Shown: piece by piece, positions 51,801 to 60,592 of the stretch | How the letters are laid out: the number at the start of each line of letters is the position of its first letter | Numbering within the stretch: the stretch's first letter is position 1 | Source of the DNA: Cellvibrio sp. PSBB006 | GTDB taxonomy: Bacteria > Pseudomonadota > Gammaproteobacteria > Pseudomonadales > Cellvibrionaceae | Assembly (NCBI RefSeq): GCF_002162135.1 | Contig: NZ_CP021382.1 | Span: forward strand, 868,001-932,000 | Length of the DNA stretch: 64,000 bases | Direction of reading: 5' to 3' | The notes under the pieces: model-generated | Databases searched by the model: none | Told to the model about the DNA's origin: nothing | What the model saw: only the letters and a program-made list of their open reading frames with translations | Translations under genes and position numbers: made by a program

Positions 51801-53009
51801 TTAGAAAACAGCATCGAGTTTGATGGTGTAAAGCGTGGCATCACTGTATTGCCGCGCCGGCGCGGTGAGATTGCCCGGCAACCCACCTCCCGTATCGCCA
51901 AAACTACTGGTACGTGTCACATCAAATTTAATCGCAACATTGGTTAGTGCGTCCCACCGCAAGCCAACACCGGTTGCTGTACGTTCAATATTATTCAGGT
52001 CACTAGCAGTAAAAATATTGGGATCATTATAGAAAGGACTGCCGGGCGTGGTGAACAACGCAAACGCTTGCGCTGCTGACAATGACCGCTCCCCATCATC
52101 TGTGGATTCGATCATCGCGACGGTGACGTAAGGTGTAAGCGACCCAAATCGTCTTGCCGCCGTGATGTAAGCGGAACGCGAATCGGTTGTCGGACCGTCC
52201 AGCTCAATGTTGGTAAACTCACCAAGAACATGCCAGTTGCCGTTGTTATAGGCCGCACCAAAACCGTAGAAACTTGCATCCAGCGCCTCCGATCCCAGAA
52301 CCACCTCTGCGGCACTGTATACACCACGGAACGTCCAGACAAAATCGGTCCAGGTAAGTGACCCGCCGGTGATGTCCCTTACATCAATCTCAGTACCTTC
52401 AATATTTACATTCGTTTGACCGAAGAATGGTTGCGCCGACAGCGTGGAATTATCGAAATTCCAGTCGTAAATGCCATCCACTCCGGTGTAGGTGCTAAAG
52501 GGTAGTTGGCCATATACTTCTATGGGTGGTCGCGCCCAAGGTTGCGCGTAACCTACTTCCAGAGAATCGGAATACATAAATAAAGGTTGCCGCATTTTCC
52601 CCGCGCGTGCTTTAAAATTATTGTTGAACTTATGCGAGATATACGCCCACTCCATATCAGGGTCCCATTCGTCGATACCACGAGCAACGAGTTGCATAAC
52701 GACTTCGGTAGAAGCGCTGATATTAAAAGTGCCCTGAAGGCCCAACCGGCTTTCATCTTCAAGGCTGTAATCTTCCAGGTAGCCGCCGTAACCGGCGTCA
52801 TTACTCGCACGCCCATAAGCCACGCTGAGGAAACCATTAAAGCGTACCCGCTCTGCAGTCGGCATTGCCTGCTTCTGTTGCAAAGTCGCAACTTGCCGCT
52901 CCAGCTGCTCGATACGTTGGGTATCCGATGTTTGCGCTTGTGCACCAGTTACCGCTAATAAAGCTACTACTGCCATCCCATGTTTTTCAAACGGCGCTAA
53001 GTTTTTCAT
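51801..53009 (-). CDS. outer-membrane porin-like protein
   Basis: The 402-residue protein has a signal peptide (GMAVVALLAVTGAQA), a short coiled coil (QRIEQLERQVATLQQKQ), and a beta barrel with alternating hydrophobic strands that ends in a C-terminal Phe (YTIKLDAVF). The pattern of an N-terminal coiled coil followed by a barrel is like the anion-selective OprP/OprO or DcaP porins. Its partner gene is the PstS-like protein, which supports anion uptake. The start has GGAGG 7 bases upstream. Confidence 0.82.
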   Translation of the reverse strand: MKNLAPFEKHGMAVVALLAVTGAQAQTSDTQRIEQLERQVATLQQKQAMPTAERVRFNGFLSVAYGRASNDAGYGGYLEDYSLEDESRLGLQGTFNISASTEVVMQLVARGIDEWDPDMEWAYISHKFNNNFKARAGKMRQPLFMYSDSLEVGYAQPWARPPIEVYGQLPFSTYTGVDGIYDWNFDNSTLSAQPFFGQTNVNIEGTEIDVRDITGGSLTWTDFVWTFRGVYSAAEVVLGSEALDASFYGFGAAYNNGNWHVLGEFTNIELDGPTTDSRSAYITAARRFGSLTPYVTVAMIESTDDGERSLSAAQAFALFTTPGSPFYNDPNIFTASDLNNIERTATGVGLRWDALTNVAIKFDVTRTSSFGDTGGGLPGNLTAPARQYSDATLYTIKLDAVF

Positions 53010-53091
53010 TGAAACCTCCAGATTGTTTTATAGTTAACAATAAAGCAGCTGTTAAGAATCTATTTAATTTTTCTTATAGGGAAAGTGCTAA

Positions 53092-54702
53092 TTAAACGCG
53101 GAATTGACCAGCGATAGTTCGCAATGCCTGACTAATGCGATCGATGTCGTGGCTGATGGTGTCCAGCTCGTTGGTTCGTTCAGTGACGCCTTCGGCGTTA
53201 TGATAAATTTCTGTAACGTGGTGCAGTACCGAGGAAAATGTTTGGCTTTGTTGGTTGGTTGCTGATGCAATTTTTTCGTTTATCTGACTGATATTCTGTA
53301 CATTATTTAAAATGGAATTTAATACTTCACCTGACGCATTGGTTGCGTCCAGACCGCGATTTGCACGCTCTACACTGCCCTGCATGGCCGTCACGGCACT
53401 GGCCGATACCTGTCTCAGCTCATTAATGACTTTATGAATTTCCTCGGTAGCCTGGCGCGTACGCACCGCAAGCCCCCTCACCTCATCCGCCACAACGGCA
53501 AAGCCACGACCATGCTCACCCGCGCGCGCTGCTTCAATAGCTGCGTTAAGCGCAAGCAAGTTCGTTTGTTCCGCTACCGTTTGAATTGTGTTTAATAACT
53601 GTCCTACATCCGTCGAGAAGCTTTCAAAACGATTAACAACATCAGCAGACTGCTTCACTTCCACCGCGAGAGTACGAATGGTGTCTACGTTAGTGGTTAA
53701 GGTGGTTTTTCCCAAGGCGGCGGCTTGACTGGCATCCCCCGCTTGCACCGAGGCATTTTCTGCAAACGCAGCAACTTCAGTTACGCTGTTCATAAGTTCT
53801 TCGATGGCAGTGCGTACCGACGAAATAGCTTGTGATTGCGCGTTAATTTGCTTTAAGTTGGTGCTACTGGAATCCATCAAGCGCGACGCTACCTGACTCA
53901 GCCCGCCGACATCGTGGCTCACATTGGCGAATGAACTGTGTAGCTTGCTGATAAACTCATTAAAATGATTCACTAGGTCGCGCACTTCATCACGCCCGTG
54001 ATATTCAATGCGAGTGGTCAAATCGCCCTCACCTTTCGACATCTCATGCAATGAATTGGAAACTTGAAATATACTTGCCCTGATCGAACGGCCGATAATT
54101 AAACTCACCATCGCTAAAACGACGATTGCAAGAATGGCAATAATGAGCACAATAAAACTGGCGTTATGTGATCGCTCGATCGTGACACGAATACTGTTTG
54201 TGAATGCGAGTTCTGTTTGTTGCTTCATGGCCTCCAGGTCTTCGCGCAGATTGGTCAATCGTTCGGCATTGGCGTTCGCTTCGGCCGCCACCTTGGTGAA
54301 ATCGACAGTGCCTGAGATAAAACTCTGCGCGATACGGGTTGCCGTTTCGTACCAGATTTGCAGTTCGCTGTCGATGGCACCCACCTGGCCGGACAGTTCA
54401 GAGCTCAGGGTCGCAAGGCGCGCGAGATTTTCACGAATTTCGCGATAATAATTTTCGGCCAACTGTAGGGCTTCTTCATCACCCGTAGTAACAGAGTTAT
54501 TAATTTGCTGCTCCATGAGCAACAAAGATCCGAGATTAATAGTCGTGAGTTCCAAAGTGGGGTAAAGGCGCTGATCGACATCCTGTAACCGGAATGCGTT
54601 TTCACGCTCTACATGGTACGAATACCCTTGGGTAAATAAAAATGCCAACAAGGCAATGCTGACCAATAGCATGAGCTTTTGGGAAATGGTAAAGCGAAAC
54701 AT
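53092..54702 (-). CDS. methyl-accepting chemotaxis protein
   Basis: The 536-residue protein has two membrane helices ([20 protein letters not shown] and [20 protein letters not shown]), a periplasmic helical sensor between them, a HAMP segment, and a signalling domain with the hairpin tip [20 protein letters not shown] then [20 protein letters not shown]. It would report chemical cues to CheA/CheW. The periplasmic region of about 150 residues looks like a four-helix bundle. The ligand is unknown. It is the next gene downstream of the KaiC operon but is separated from it by a hairpin, and it precedes the porin unit. Confidence 0.95.
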   Translation of the reverse strand: MFRFTISQKLMLLVSIALLAFLFTQGYSYHVERENAFRLQDVDQRLYPTLELTTINLGSLLLMEQQINNSVTTGDEEALQLAENYYREIRENLARLATLSSELSGQVGAIDSELQIWYETATRIAQSFISGTVDFTKVAAEANANAERLTNLREDLEAMKQQTELAFTNSIRVTIERSHNASFIVLIIAILAIVVLAMVSLIIGRSIRASIFQVSNSLHEMSKGEGDLTTRIEYHGRDEVRDLVNHFNEFISKLHSSFANVSHDVGGLSQVASRLMDSSSTNLKQINAQSQAISSVRTAIEELMNSVTEVAAFAENASVQAGDASQAAALGKTTLTTNVDTIRTLAVEVKQSADVVNRFESFSTDVGQLLNTIQTVAEQTNLLALNAAIEAARAGEHGRGFAVVADEVRGLAVRTRQATEEIHKVINELRQVSASAVTAMQGSVERANRGLDATNASGEVLNSILNNVQNISQINEKIASATNQQSQTFSSVLHHVTEIYHNAEGVTERTNELDTISHDIDRISQALRTIAGQFRV

Positions 54703-54836
54703 CAGTGTGCCCTCAAGGCGGAAAATGGCGACTCGATTTTGAGGTTATTAGCCGCGGCAAAAATATATACCATTGGTATAGCAGGCAGAGGTGGGAGACG
54801 CAAACGGACAAGCGAATATAGGCCGTAATTGAAGTA

Positions 54837-54871
54837 TCTAGCGTCACAAAAGGATTTTTTGTGACGCTAGA
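54837..54871. terminator. 15-bp perfect inverted repeat after the KaiC operon
   Basis: TCTAGCGTCACAAAA pairs perfectly with TTTTGTGACGCTAGA across GGATT. It lies 48 bases after the stop of the NTF2-like gene and upstream of the chemoreceptor gene (start 54702), so it likely ends the operon. T-runs occur on both arms. Confidence 0.65.
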
Positions 54872-54918
54872 AATTTACGGATATCAAGTTACGCTGTATT
54901 TACTTCGTAAAGCCTTGG

Positions 54919-55371
54919 CTAATTCGCGCAGATGACATTCGCATGCCGTGCAGTCAACAACCATTGGCCATCACGTTTCATCCAGATGTTCGTGTAGCGC
55001 CGATGAATCGTGGTCCCTGCACCAATAGATTTCCCGCTGGGTACGATGATCTCGTTTCCCATGACAATGGCGGTAGTATCGTGGATCTGGATCGATTCGA
55101 TATTGCGCGTAAACGAAGCGTATGTAACTGCACCGCTTCTTACCCGGCCACTACTGGCCTTGACGACCTGATTGAAAGGGTTGTTGACGATCATATCCGG
55201 CGCCCAGAGCTTCTCAACAGTATCAAAGTCCGCCGTGAGTACCGCGCTGGCTTCGGCGAGGTCAAGTCTCCTGATTGTCGCTTCGACGCTTTCATCAACA
55301 GTGGGGTCAACTGCAATAGCAAAACCGGGTAACAAAAAAATGAACGTGAGGATGGATGTGATGACGCGCAT
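54919..55371 (-). CDS. secreted NTF2-like (DUF4440) protein
   Basis: The 150-residue protein has a signal peptide (SILTFIFLLPGFAIAV) and an NTF2-like fold: ATIRRLDLAEASAVLTADFD, TVEKLWAPDMIVNNPFNQVV, then RNIESIQIHDTTAIVMGNEI and RRYTNIWMKRDGQWLLTARH. This is the DUF4440/SnoaL-like pattern. It lies 10 bases after the stop of the GGDEF-kinase gene, with AGGAGA before the ATG, so it appears to be the last gene of that operon. NTF2-like proteins may bind a small molecule or act as an enzyme; the role here is unknown. Confidence 0.82.
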   Translation of the reverse strand: MRVITSILTFIFLLPGFAIAVDPTVDESVEATIRRLDLAEASAVLTADFDTVEKLWAPDMIVNNPFNQVVKASSGRVRSGAVTYASFTRNIESIQIHDTTAIVMGNEIIVPSGKSIGAGTTIHRRYTNIWMKRDGQWLLTARHANVICAN

Positions 55372-55381
55372 GGTGGTTCTC

Positions 55382-57091
55382 CTAATGAGTAATCAACCGG
55401 GCAATGGGTAGCGTCACTACAAACTCACTACCGCAATCTGCACCGGCACTTTGCACACTGACTGATCCCTGGTGAGCTTCCACCAAATTACGTACCACTG
55501 CCAGCCCAATACCAAGCCCACCGTTGTGATGCACCAGCCCGTAGGTATCCTGTACAAATAATTCAAAAATATGCGGCAACGCAGCTTCGGTAATACCAAT
55601 GCCATTGTCGGTAACCATAACAACGACTTCCTCACCCTTAGTTTCGACTACGATACTAAGCGCGCCGCCCTCCGGCGTATATTTCGAGGCATTGTCCAAT
55701 AGATTGCTAAAGACTTGAGTAAGACGCATCGGATCGCCCAGGATGTTCACGGAGTCTATTAAGCGTTTAAACGTAAAATGCTGACGTCGGCTGTTAATGG
55801 CTGGACGACAGCAATCAACAGCGGCGTTGAGAACATCAATCAGTTCCAATTTTTGGAGTTGAAGCCGGAGCTTTCCCGTTGTCATGCGCGACCCGTCGAG
55901 AAGGTCATCAACAAGACGTGACATATGAACAACCTGGCGCTCGATAATAGCCTGCAAACGCAAATGCATCGATTCATCATTACGCGCATGATTCAGCAAT
56001 CCAGCAGCGGTCCGAATAGGATTCAAAGGGTTGCGCAGTTCATGGGCAATCATTGCCATGATATTGAGTTGTTGCTCGTGGGCTTTTCTGGCTTTCGTTT
56101 CAAGTTCCTGCGCCGTTAACGCGGCGATAATTAGTTGTGTATTGGCTTCACGTAAATACCCCAGCGGCCCACCATCATTAGCTGTGTTTTTTTCGTAAAC
56201 AAATTTTTTTATTTTATCGGTCAATATGTTGGGTTGGAAATGATCAGTGGTTTCTTCTCGATAGAATTCAAAGCCACTCCGCCCACTACGTTTGGAGGAA
56301 TACATAGCAGCATCCGCTTTTGCAATGAGGGTTTCCGCATCCTCACCGTCTTCAGGATAGATCGCAATGCCGATGCTGGTTGATAAATGCAATACATGAA
56401 TCCCAACGTGACTGGCAGCACTTAGCACATATAACATTTTTGCGGCAATTAATGCAGCATCCGACGCTTGAGCAACTTCCGTCAGTAACACCAGAAACTC
56501 ATCACCGCTGTGACGGCTAACCGTATCGGAATCACGCACCACTGCTTCGAGGCGTCGAGCAACCAATTGCAAAACTTCATCACCGATGCCATGTCCTAGC
56601 GTGTCATTGATTTGTTTGAAGTGATCAAGATCGAGAAACAGCACAGCGATGTGCGTTCCATTACGACGCGCCATAGCAATTGCACTATTCAAACGATCAA
56701 ACATCAGGGTACGGTTGGGTGTATCGGTTAATGCATCGCGCTGACTTGCCTGAGTTACTTCGTTTAAATGACCAATGGCGATTTCAGCCGAGGTTTCAGC
56801 ACGTAGCGTGGCCAGTACCAATTGCTCATTGGCTTCGCGCAACCTTTGTGATTCATTTTGTTGGCTTAGCAGGCCTGACGCGCGCTCTTCAAGCCGCGTT
56901 AATTCCCGCAACGCCGGTGCTAACTCCAGTTGCACAATGACAAGTTCACGTTTGGCACCAGCAAGTTCACGGTGAGCAAGCGTGACATCGCGCCTTAAGC
57001 GTATTAACTCTGTACGCAGCTGGCCTACCTGTCCGGTGAGCACAGCCAGCTCACGGGTTGCGGCAGCAACTTTATAGTCATGCTCACCCAT
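55382..57091 (-). CDS. GGDEF-histidine kinase fusion protein
   Basis: The 569-residue protein opens with a long coiled coil (about residues 1-110), then a GGDEF domain (ALTDTPNRTLMFDRLNSAIA, with the active-site motif SGDEF and an RxxD I-site, RDSD, 5 residues upstream), then a histidine kinase: MIAHELRNPLNPIRTAAGLL (phospho-His), QVFSNLLDNASKYTPEGGAL (N box) and NGGLGIGLAVVRNLVEAHQG (G box). It has no signal peptide or membrane segment. A fusion of a diguanylate cyclase to a kinase in one soluble protein is unusual. The start at 57091 overlaps the KaiC stop, so it is coupled to it. Confidence 0.9.
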   Translation of the reverse strand: MGEHDYKVAAATRELAVLTGQVGQLRTELIRLRRDVTLAHRELAGAKRELVIVQLELAPALRELTRLEERASGLLSQQNESQRLREANEQLVLATLRAETSAEIAIGHLNEVTQASQRDALTDTPNRTLMFDRLNSAIAMARRNGTHIAVLFLDLDHFKQINDTLGHGIGDEVLQLVARRLEAVVRDSDTVSRHSGDEFLVLLTEVAQASDAALIAAKMLYVLSAASHVGIHVLHLSTSIGIAIYPEDGEDAETLIAKADAAMYSSKRSGRSGFEFYREETTDHFQPNILTDKIKKFVYEKNTANDGGPLGYLREANTQLIIAALTAQELETKARKAHEQQLNIMAMIAHELRNPLNPIRTAAGLLNHARNDESMHLRLQAIIERQVVHMSRLVDDLLDGSRMTTGKLRLQLQKLELIDVLNAAVDCCRPAINSRRQHFTFKRLIDSVNILGDPMRLTQVFSNLLDNASKYTPEGGALSIVVETKGEEVVVMVTDNGIGITEAALPHIFELFVQDTYGLVHHNGGLGIGLAVVRNLVEAHQGSVSVQSAGADCGSEFVVTLPIARLITH

Positions 57092-58571
57092 CAACGTAAT
57101 CCATGCTTTGGCGCCGGGTAGGGCTGCCACCCAATAAGCCTTCATGATTAGTCAACATCGTACCAATCTGAATACCCTGCTCATCAATCGTGAACAAACG
57201 TAATTCGTTAGAGTGTGCGCTGCCACGTACTTTTACTACCGCGATCACACGTTCCAAATGACTTTTTACCTCGATGTAACGCTGCACGATAATGGCGTCC
57301 GTAAGAAACGCAGTACCGTATGGACTAAACCGCAAATCGGTGTAACGGTCTTCCAATTCCGATGTCATCAGTACCGTGACACCGGTACTGGTCAGCGCCG
57401 ATACCATCTGCGCCATGGACTCGCGAAAGTCTTCCCGAAATGTCGGTGCCAACGTCAATTCAAAACCCGATAGGGAGTCAATGACAACGCGCGCAGCATT
57501 GAGCCGCTGGATTTCTGCAATCAACAATGCCGAAATTTCATCAACCGACAAAGACGGCACGCGCGTGTCGACAACACCGATCCGGTCACGTGCAATTAAA
57601 TCAGCAATTACCGATCCGCGCGCACGGCTTGCCCGTTGTTCAAATGCCGCAATAACACCGGTTTCACCGTTACGAGCCCCCTCTTCCAGAAAAGCGGCTG
57701 CCAAAATACTTTTACCTGATCCTGATGGTCCAGCAACAAGCAGCGAGTAGCCGCTTGGCAAACCACCACCCATCATCGCGTCCAACGCCGGTATACCCAT
57801 AGGTAAACGTTTTTTAACAGGCCACTCTGTTTTGGTTTGGTCCGCTTCAGAGAGTTGCGGTGGTGCAAAAACCTGAATACCTTCCAGGCTGATTCGAAAA
57901 GTATGCAAGCCCGGCAACGTTGGTTGGCCGCGCATCTTCATGATTTCCAGTTTGCGTACCACCGAATTGCGCTGCACACTCTGGCGCAACCAGATAAGCC
58001 CATCCGCGACAGTAAAAACCGGATTGGGATCGCTCTCGGTAAAATATTCACCGATGAGAAAAGTCGTGGCTTGCCAACTGGTCATCTGGATACCCAGCTG
58101 TTGGATAAACTGTTGCAGTGTTATGAACGAGCTGTGCTCAGGGCGGCTGGCAAGTACAACCGAGCGGAAGGAATCAACAAACACCATCCCCGGCGCATGG
58201 GTTTCTACTTCCATTACAATGCGTTTCAGGACTTTATCGAGATCACCTGTGGCAGTTTCATCCGCAAGATTAATAAAGTGGATCGAATCATTGATTTTTT
58301 CATTATCAAAAAAATTAAACTGTTGCTGATAACGCAACATTTTCAGCGGTGGTTCGCCGAGCACCGTGAAATAAATTGCCGGTCGCTCCGGTGTTGCCAG
58401 GGCAAACATCATTTGATGTGCCAAGGTTGTCTTACCGCACCCAGGTGGTCCAGCCAGAACATTGAACGAATATTCTGGCAAGCCCCCACCTAACACCTCA
58501 TCCAGTCCCGGCACACCTGTCTTAAGCCGATTGATGTTAGCTTTATTCACACTACTACTACCGATGATCAT
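57084..58571 (-). CDS. KaiC-like double RecA-type ATPase
   Basis: The 495-residue protein has two KaiC/RecA domains in tandem. Domain 1 shows TGVPGLDEVLGGGLPEYSFN and Walker A GPPGCGKTT. Domain 2 shows MGIPALDAMMGGGLPSGYSL and Walker A GPSGSGKSI. The pairs of Glu that follow Walker A in cyanobacterial KaiC are changed (second domain reads FEQR), so ATPase or kinase activity may differ. It overlaps the 134-residue upstream gene by 4 bases and the downstream GGDEF-kinase gene. This suggests a two-protein signalling unit, with KaiC as a timer or scaffold. It is not proof of a circadian clock. Confidence 0.92.
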   Translation of the reverse strand: MIIGSSSVNKANINRLKTGVPGLDEVLGGGLPEYSFNVLAGPPGCGKTTLAHQMMFALATPERPAIYFTVLGEPPLKMLRYQQQFNFFDNEKINDSIHFINLADETATGDLDKVLKRIVMEVETHAPGMVFVDSFRSVVLASRPEHSSFITLQQFIQQLGIQMTSWQATTFLIGEYFTESDPNPVFTVADGLIWLRQSVQRNSVVRKLEIMKMRGQPTLPGLHTFRISLEGIQVFAPPQLSEADQTKTEWPVKKRLPMGIPALDAMMGGGLPSGYSLLVAGPSGSGKSILAAAFLEEGARNGETGVIAAFEQRASRARGSVIADLIARDRIGVVDTRVPSLSVDEISALLIAEIQRLNAARVVIDSLSGFELTLAPTFREDFRESMAQMVSALTSTGVTVLMTSELEDRYTDLRFSPYGTAFLTDAIIVQRYIEVKSHLERVIAVVKVRGSAHSNELRLFTIDEQGIQIGTMLTNHEGLLGGSPTRRQSMDYVDG

Positions 58572-58972
58572 GACGGGATGTCCTGTGCGGCATCGCCGCG
58601 CAAAGGGTTATCTACAATGGATATAAGAAGACGATCAGTGAGCGATTCGCCGATCAAGCTGACCAACGTGGAGTGAAAAGATTGAAACAACGATAGGTTC
58701 GCAGCGCTTGCTTCTGCACTGGTCCGTTTGGCCAACGCCATTTTCAGCGAGGCAAAATCACCCAACACAAGCTGCTCATCGTGCGCGGAAATCATCCAGG
58801 GATAGTCATCAAGAATTAAATGAAGCGCCCGCTTGTAAAGCGCAGCTACGCCATGCAGGCCGATGATAGGAGATAAAACAGCATCAATTTCTCGCCATTC
58901 ATTTACGGCGGCCTCAGCGATTTGGTTGGAGCTTGCACCCGCTGCAATCAGGCTTATCAGAGCTGCTTGCAT
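58568..58972 (-). CDS. unknown soluble protein of the KaiC operon
   Basis: The 134-residue protein is predicted almost entirely helical (AEAAVNEWREIDAVLSPIIG, LHGVAALYKRALHLILDDYP, then VLGDFASLKMALAKRTSAEA). I do not recognise the family. There is no signal peptide or membrane segment. It overlaps kaiC by 4 bases (ATGA) and is the first gene of the operon, so it may be a KaiC partner or input protein. A His or Asp phosphorylation site cannot be identified safely. 58973-59230 upstream holds no gene. Confidence 0.7.
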   Translation of the reverse strand: MQAALISLIAAGASSNQIAEAAVNEWREIDAVLSPIIGLHGVAALYKRALHLILDDYPWMISAHDEQLVLGDFASLKMALAKRTSAEASAANLSLFQSFHSTLVSLIGESLTDRLLISIVDNPLRGDAAQDIPS

Positions 58973-59230
58973 AAATTGCGCCTCAGTGCGCAGAACAACA
59001 ACATATGACGCTAGGGGAAATCGAATTTTGTTGCTAATCAGCCGTGTTTAATAATCAAAATGTAGAGAAATGGCGGAACAGGCGAGCTGGGAGTGATGTT
59101 GGGATATGCCTTGCCTGCATGAAGGCCACCCACAATGACACTTGCACGACCTAACAACAAGGCATTAATACAAATAAAAATGACCCCTCTTATATGCAAA
59201 GAAGAGACCGCCATCGAGGTAAGATATTAA

Positions 59231-59382
59231 CCCAGGCACCGCTCCGACTGGTGCTTACAAAGGTGGGGCACAATAGTGGGACACAGGCGCACTGTACTGG
59301 TTGTTATCCCATGCTGATTAAGTCAATGAAGTGGGACGACGAGGCAATCAATCTACAGCAGCATAGGCGCAACCTGAGCCAT
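59231..59382. repeat. imperfect direct repeat, copy A
   Basis: This 152-bp stretch is an imperfect direct copy of 60305-60456. The last 55 bases, from AAGTGGGACGACGAGGCAAT to CCTGAGCCAT, differ at only two or three positions; the first half is less alike with small shifts. Neither copy has a clean shared reading frame. Together they flank the VIT1/CCC1 gene. They may come from a duplicated gene fragment, or be traces of an inserted segment. The wider stretch 58973-59420 holds no other supported gene. Confidence 0.8.
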
Positions 59383-59420
59383 GTTGGAAGGCAATCGCCG
59401 TGGCTACGCCGATACAATCG

Positions 59421-60182
59421 CTATGCCAACGAAATTCCAAATATTTCCCTTAACAAGTAGCCCACCAGAAACGCCAGCGAAGCAGCTGTTCCGCCTGTGA
59501 GAAGAGTAGCTATACCTGATCGAAATACTGGTTTGGAAAATACCTGGCTTTTTATTGCACCGATAGCAAAGAACATGAATGCTGCGAAACACGCACTTAT
59601 CGTGAACTGCACGCGCTGCCCTATTCCAGGTGCCATAAAGGGTATTAACGGCATTGCACCAACCATGATGAATGATCCAAATGTGGCTAAAGCGGCCTTA
59701 ACCGGATCTCGCGTTACTTTTTGCATCCCGTGCTCTTCCGTTAGCATTGTTTCAATCCATAAATGGCGATCTGAACTTATTGTATTCACAATGCTTTCCA
59801 GAACTTCGCCCGTAAATCCTTTATTTCCGAATATTTGACGTAGCTCTTCTCGCTCTCCATCCGGCACGTTATCTATGTGTTCTTCTTCAGTGTCTCGAAT
59901 ACGTTGAATATATTCGCCGCTCGTTTTAATAGATTCATAATTACTGACTGCCATACTGAACCCATCGGCGATGAGATTTGCAAATCCAAGCACTAGAGCT
60001 ACTGACGAAGGAAAACCCGCGCCAACCACACCGGACACCACAGCAAAAGTTGTCACGCACCCATCTATACCACCCAAAACAGCGTCACCCAATACGTTTT
60101 CCTTCGCCGGCTTTTTCAAGCGTTCTTTTATGGCTTCAGGGCTATGGTCCATGGCGAGTTTGCGTTTTTCGTTCGGATTCAT
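59421..60182 (-). CDS. VIT1/CCC1-family metal transporter
   Basis: The 253-residue protein fits the vacuolar iron transporter (VIT1/CCC1) family: [40 protein letters not shown], then a cytoplasmic helix pair ([37 protein letters not shown]) with many Glu that bind metal, followed by three membrane helices ([20 protein letters not shown] and others). It would move iron or manganese out of or across the cytoplasm. The start at 60182 has GGA 7 bases upstream; an in-frame TTG four codons earlier is less likely. It is flanked by direct repeats and may have arrived by transfer. Confidence 0.9.
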   Translation of the reverse strand: MNPNEKRKLAMDHSPEAIKERLKKPAKENVLGDAVLGGIDGCVTTFAVVSGVVGAGFPSSVALVLGFANLIADGFSMAVSNYESIKTSGEYIQRIRDTEEEHIDNVPDGEREELRQIFGNKGFTGEVLESIVNTISSDRHLWIETMLTEEHGMQKVTRDPVKAALATFGSFIMVGAMPLIPFMAPGIGQRVQFTISACFAAFMFFAIGAIKSQVFSKPVFRSGIATLLTGGTAASLAFLVGYLLREIFGISLA

Positions 60183-60304
60183 GTGATGATCCAATTAGAT
60201 ATTCTCTCCTGACACAGACACAAAAAAGTGGGACGTCACCAAAAACATCTCTTTGACATCATCCAGCCAAAGCTACGTCTACGCCTAAAAGAAACAGTCT
60301 CAGT

Positions 60305-60456
60305 ACCCGGACATCGCTCCAGCTGGCGTTTACAAAGGTGGGACACAAGAGTGGGACACGGACGGTCTGCTGCGATTCTTTCCCATGCTGGGCGAGTCGC
60401 TTAAGTGGGACGACGAGGCAATTAATCTACAGCAGCATAGGCGCAACCTGAGCCAT
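60305..60456. repeat. imperfect direct repeat, copy B
   Basis: This is the second copy of the 152-bp repeat, upstream of the GH81 gene. In one frame copy B could encode a short C-terminal tail (IAPAGVYKGGTQEWDTDGLL, then KWDDEAINLQQHRRNL and a stop), but copy A breaks that frame with a stop and an indel. So the coding sense is not maintained. The region 60195-60592 has no other supported gene. Confidence 0.8.
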
Positions 60457-60567
60457 TGATCAATAGGGAAATACGTCAGCCAGGTCATAACACATAACTT
60501 TAATAACGAGTCTTGCGCATTTCTCTATCTGTCGCTTATCCCTTTGCACATCGATAGCCAGAAAACC

Positions 60568-60592
60568 AAGGCACCCTAGAGGGCCTTCTATT
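60568..60592 (+). promoter_or_regulatory. ribosome-binding site within a possible hairpin (GH81)
   Basis: AAGG-CA-CCCT and AGGG-CCTT around 60568-60587 can pair, with the AGAGGG ribosome site inside the stem. The ATG is at 60593. If the hairpin forms in the mRNA it would hide the ribosome site; the very short loop makes this uncertain. Confidence 0.3.

Noticed and set aside
59194..59460. 88-codon frame spanning direct repeat copy A
   Set aside because: The same repeat at 60305-60456 does not keep this frame (stop and indel), and the frame has no ribosome site or domain.
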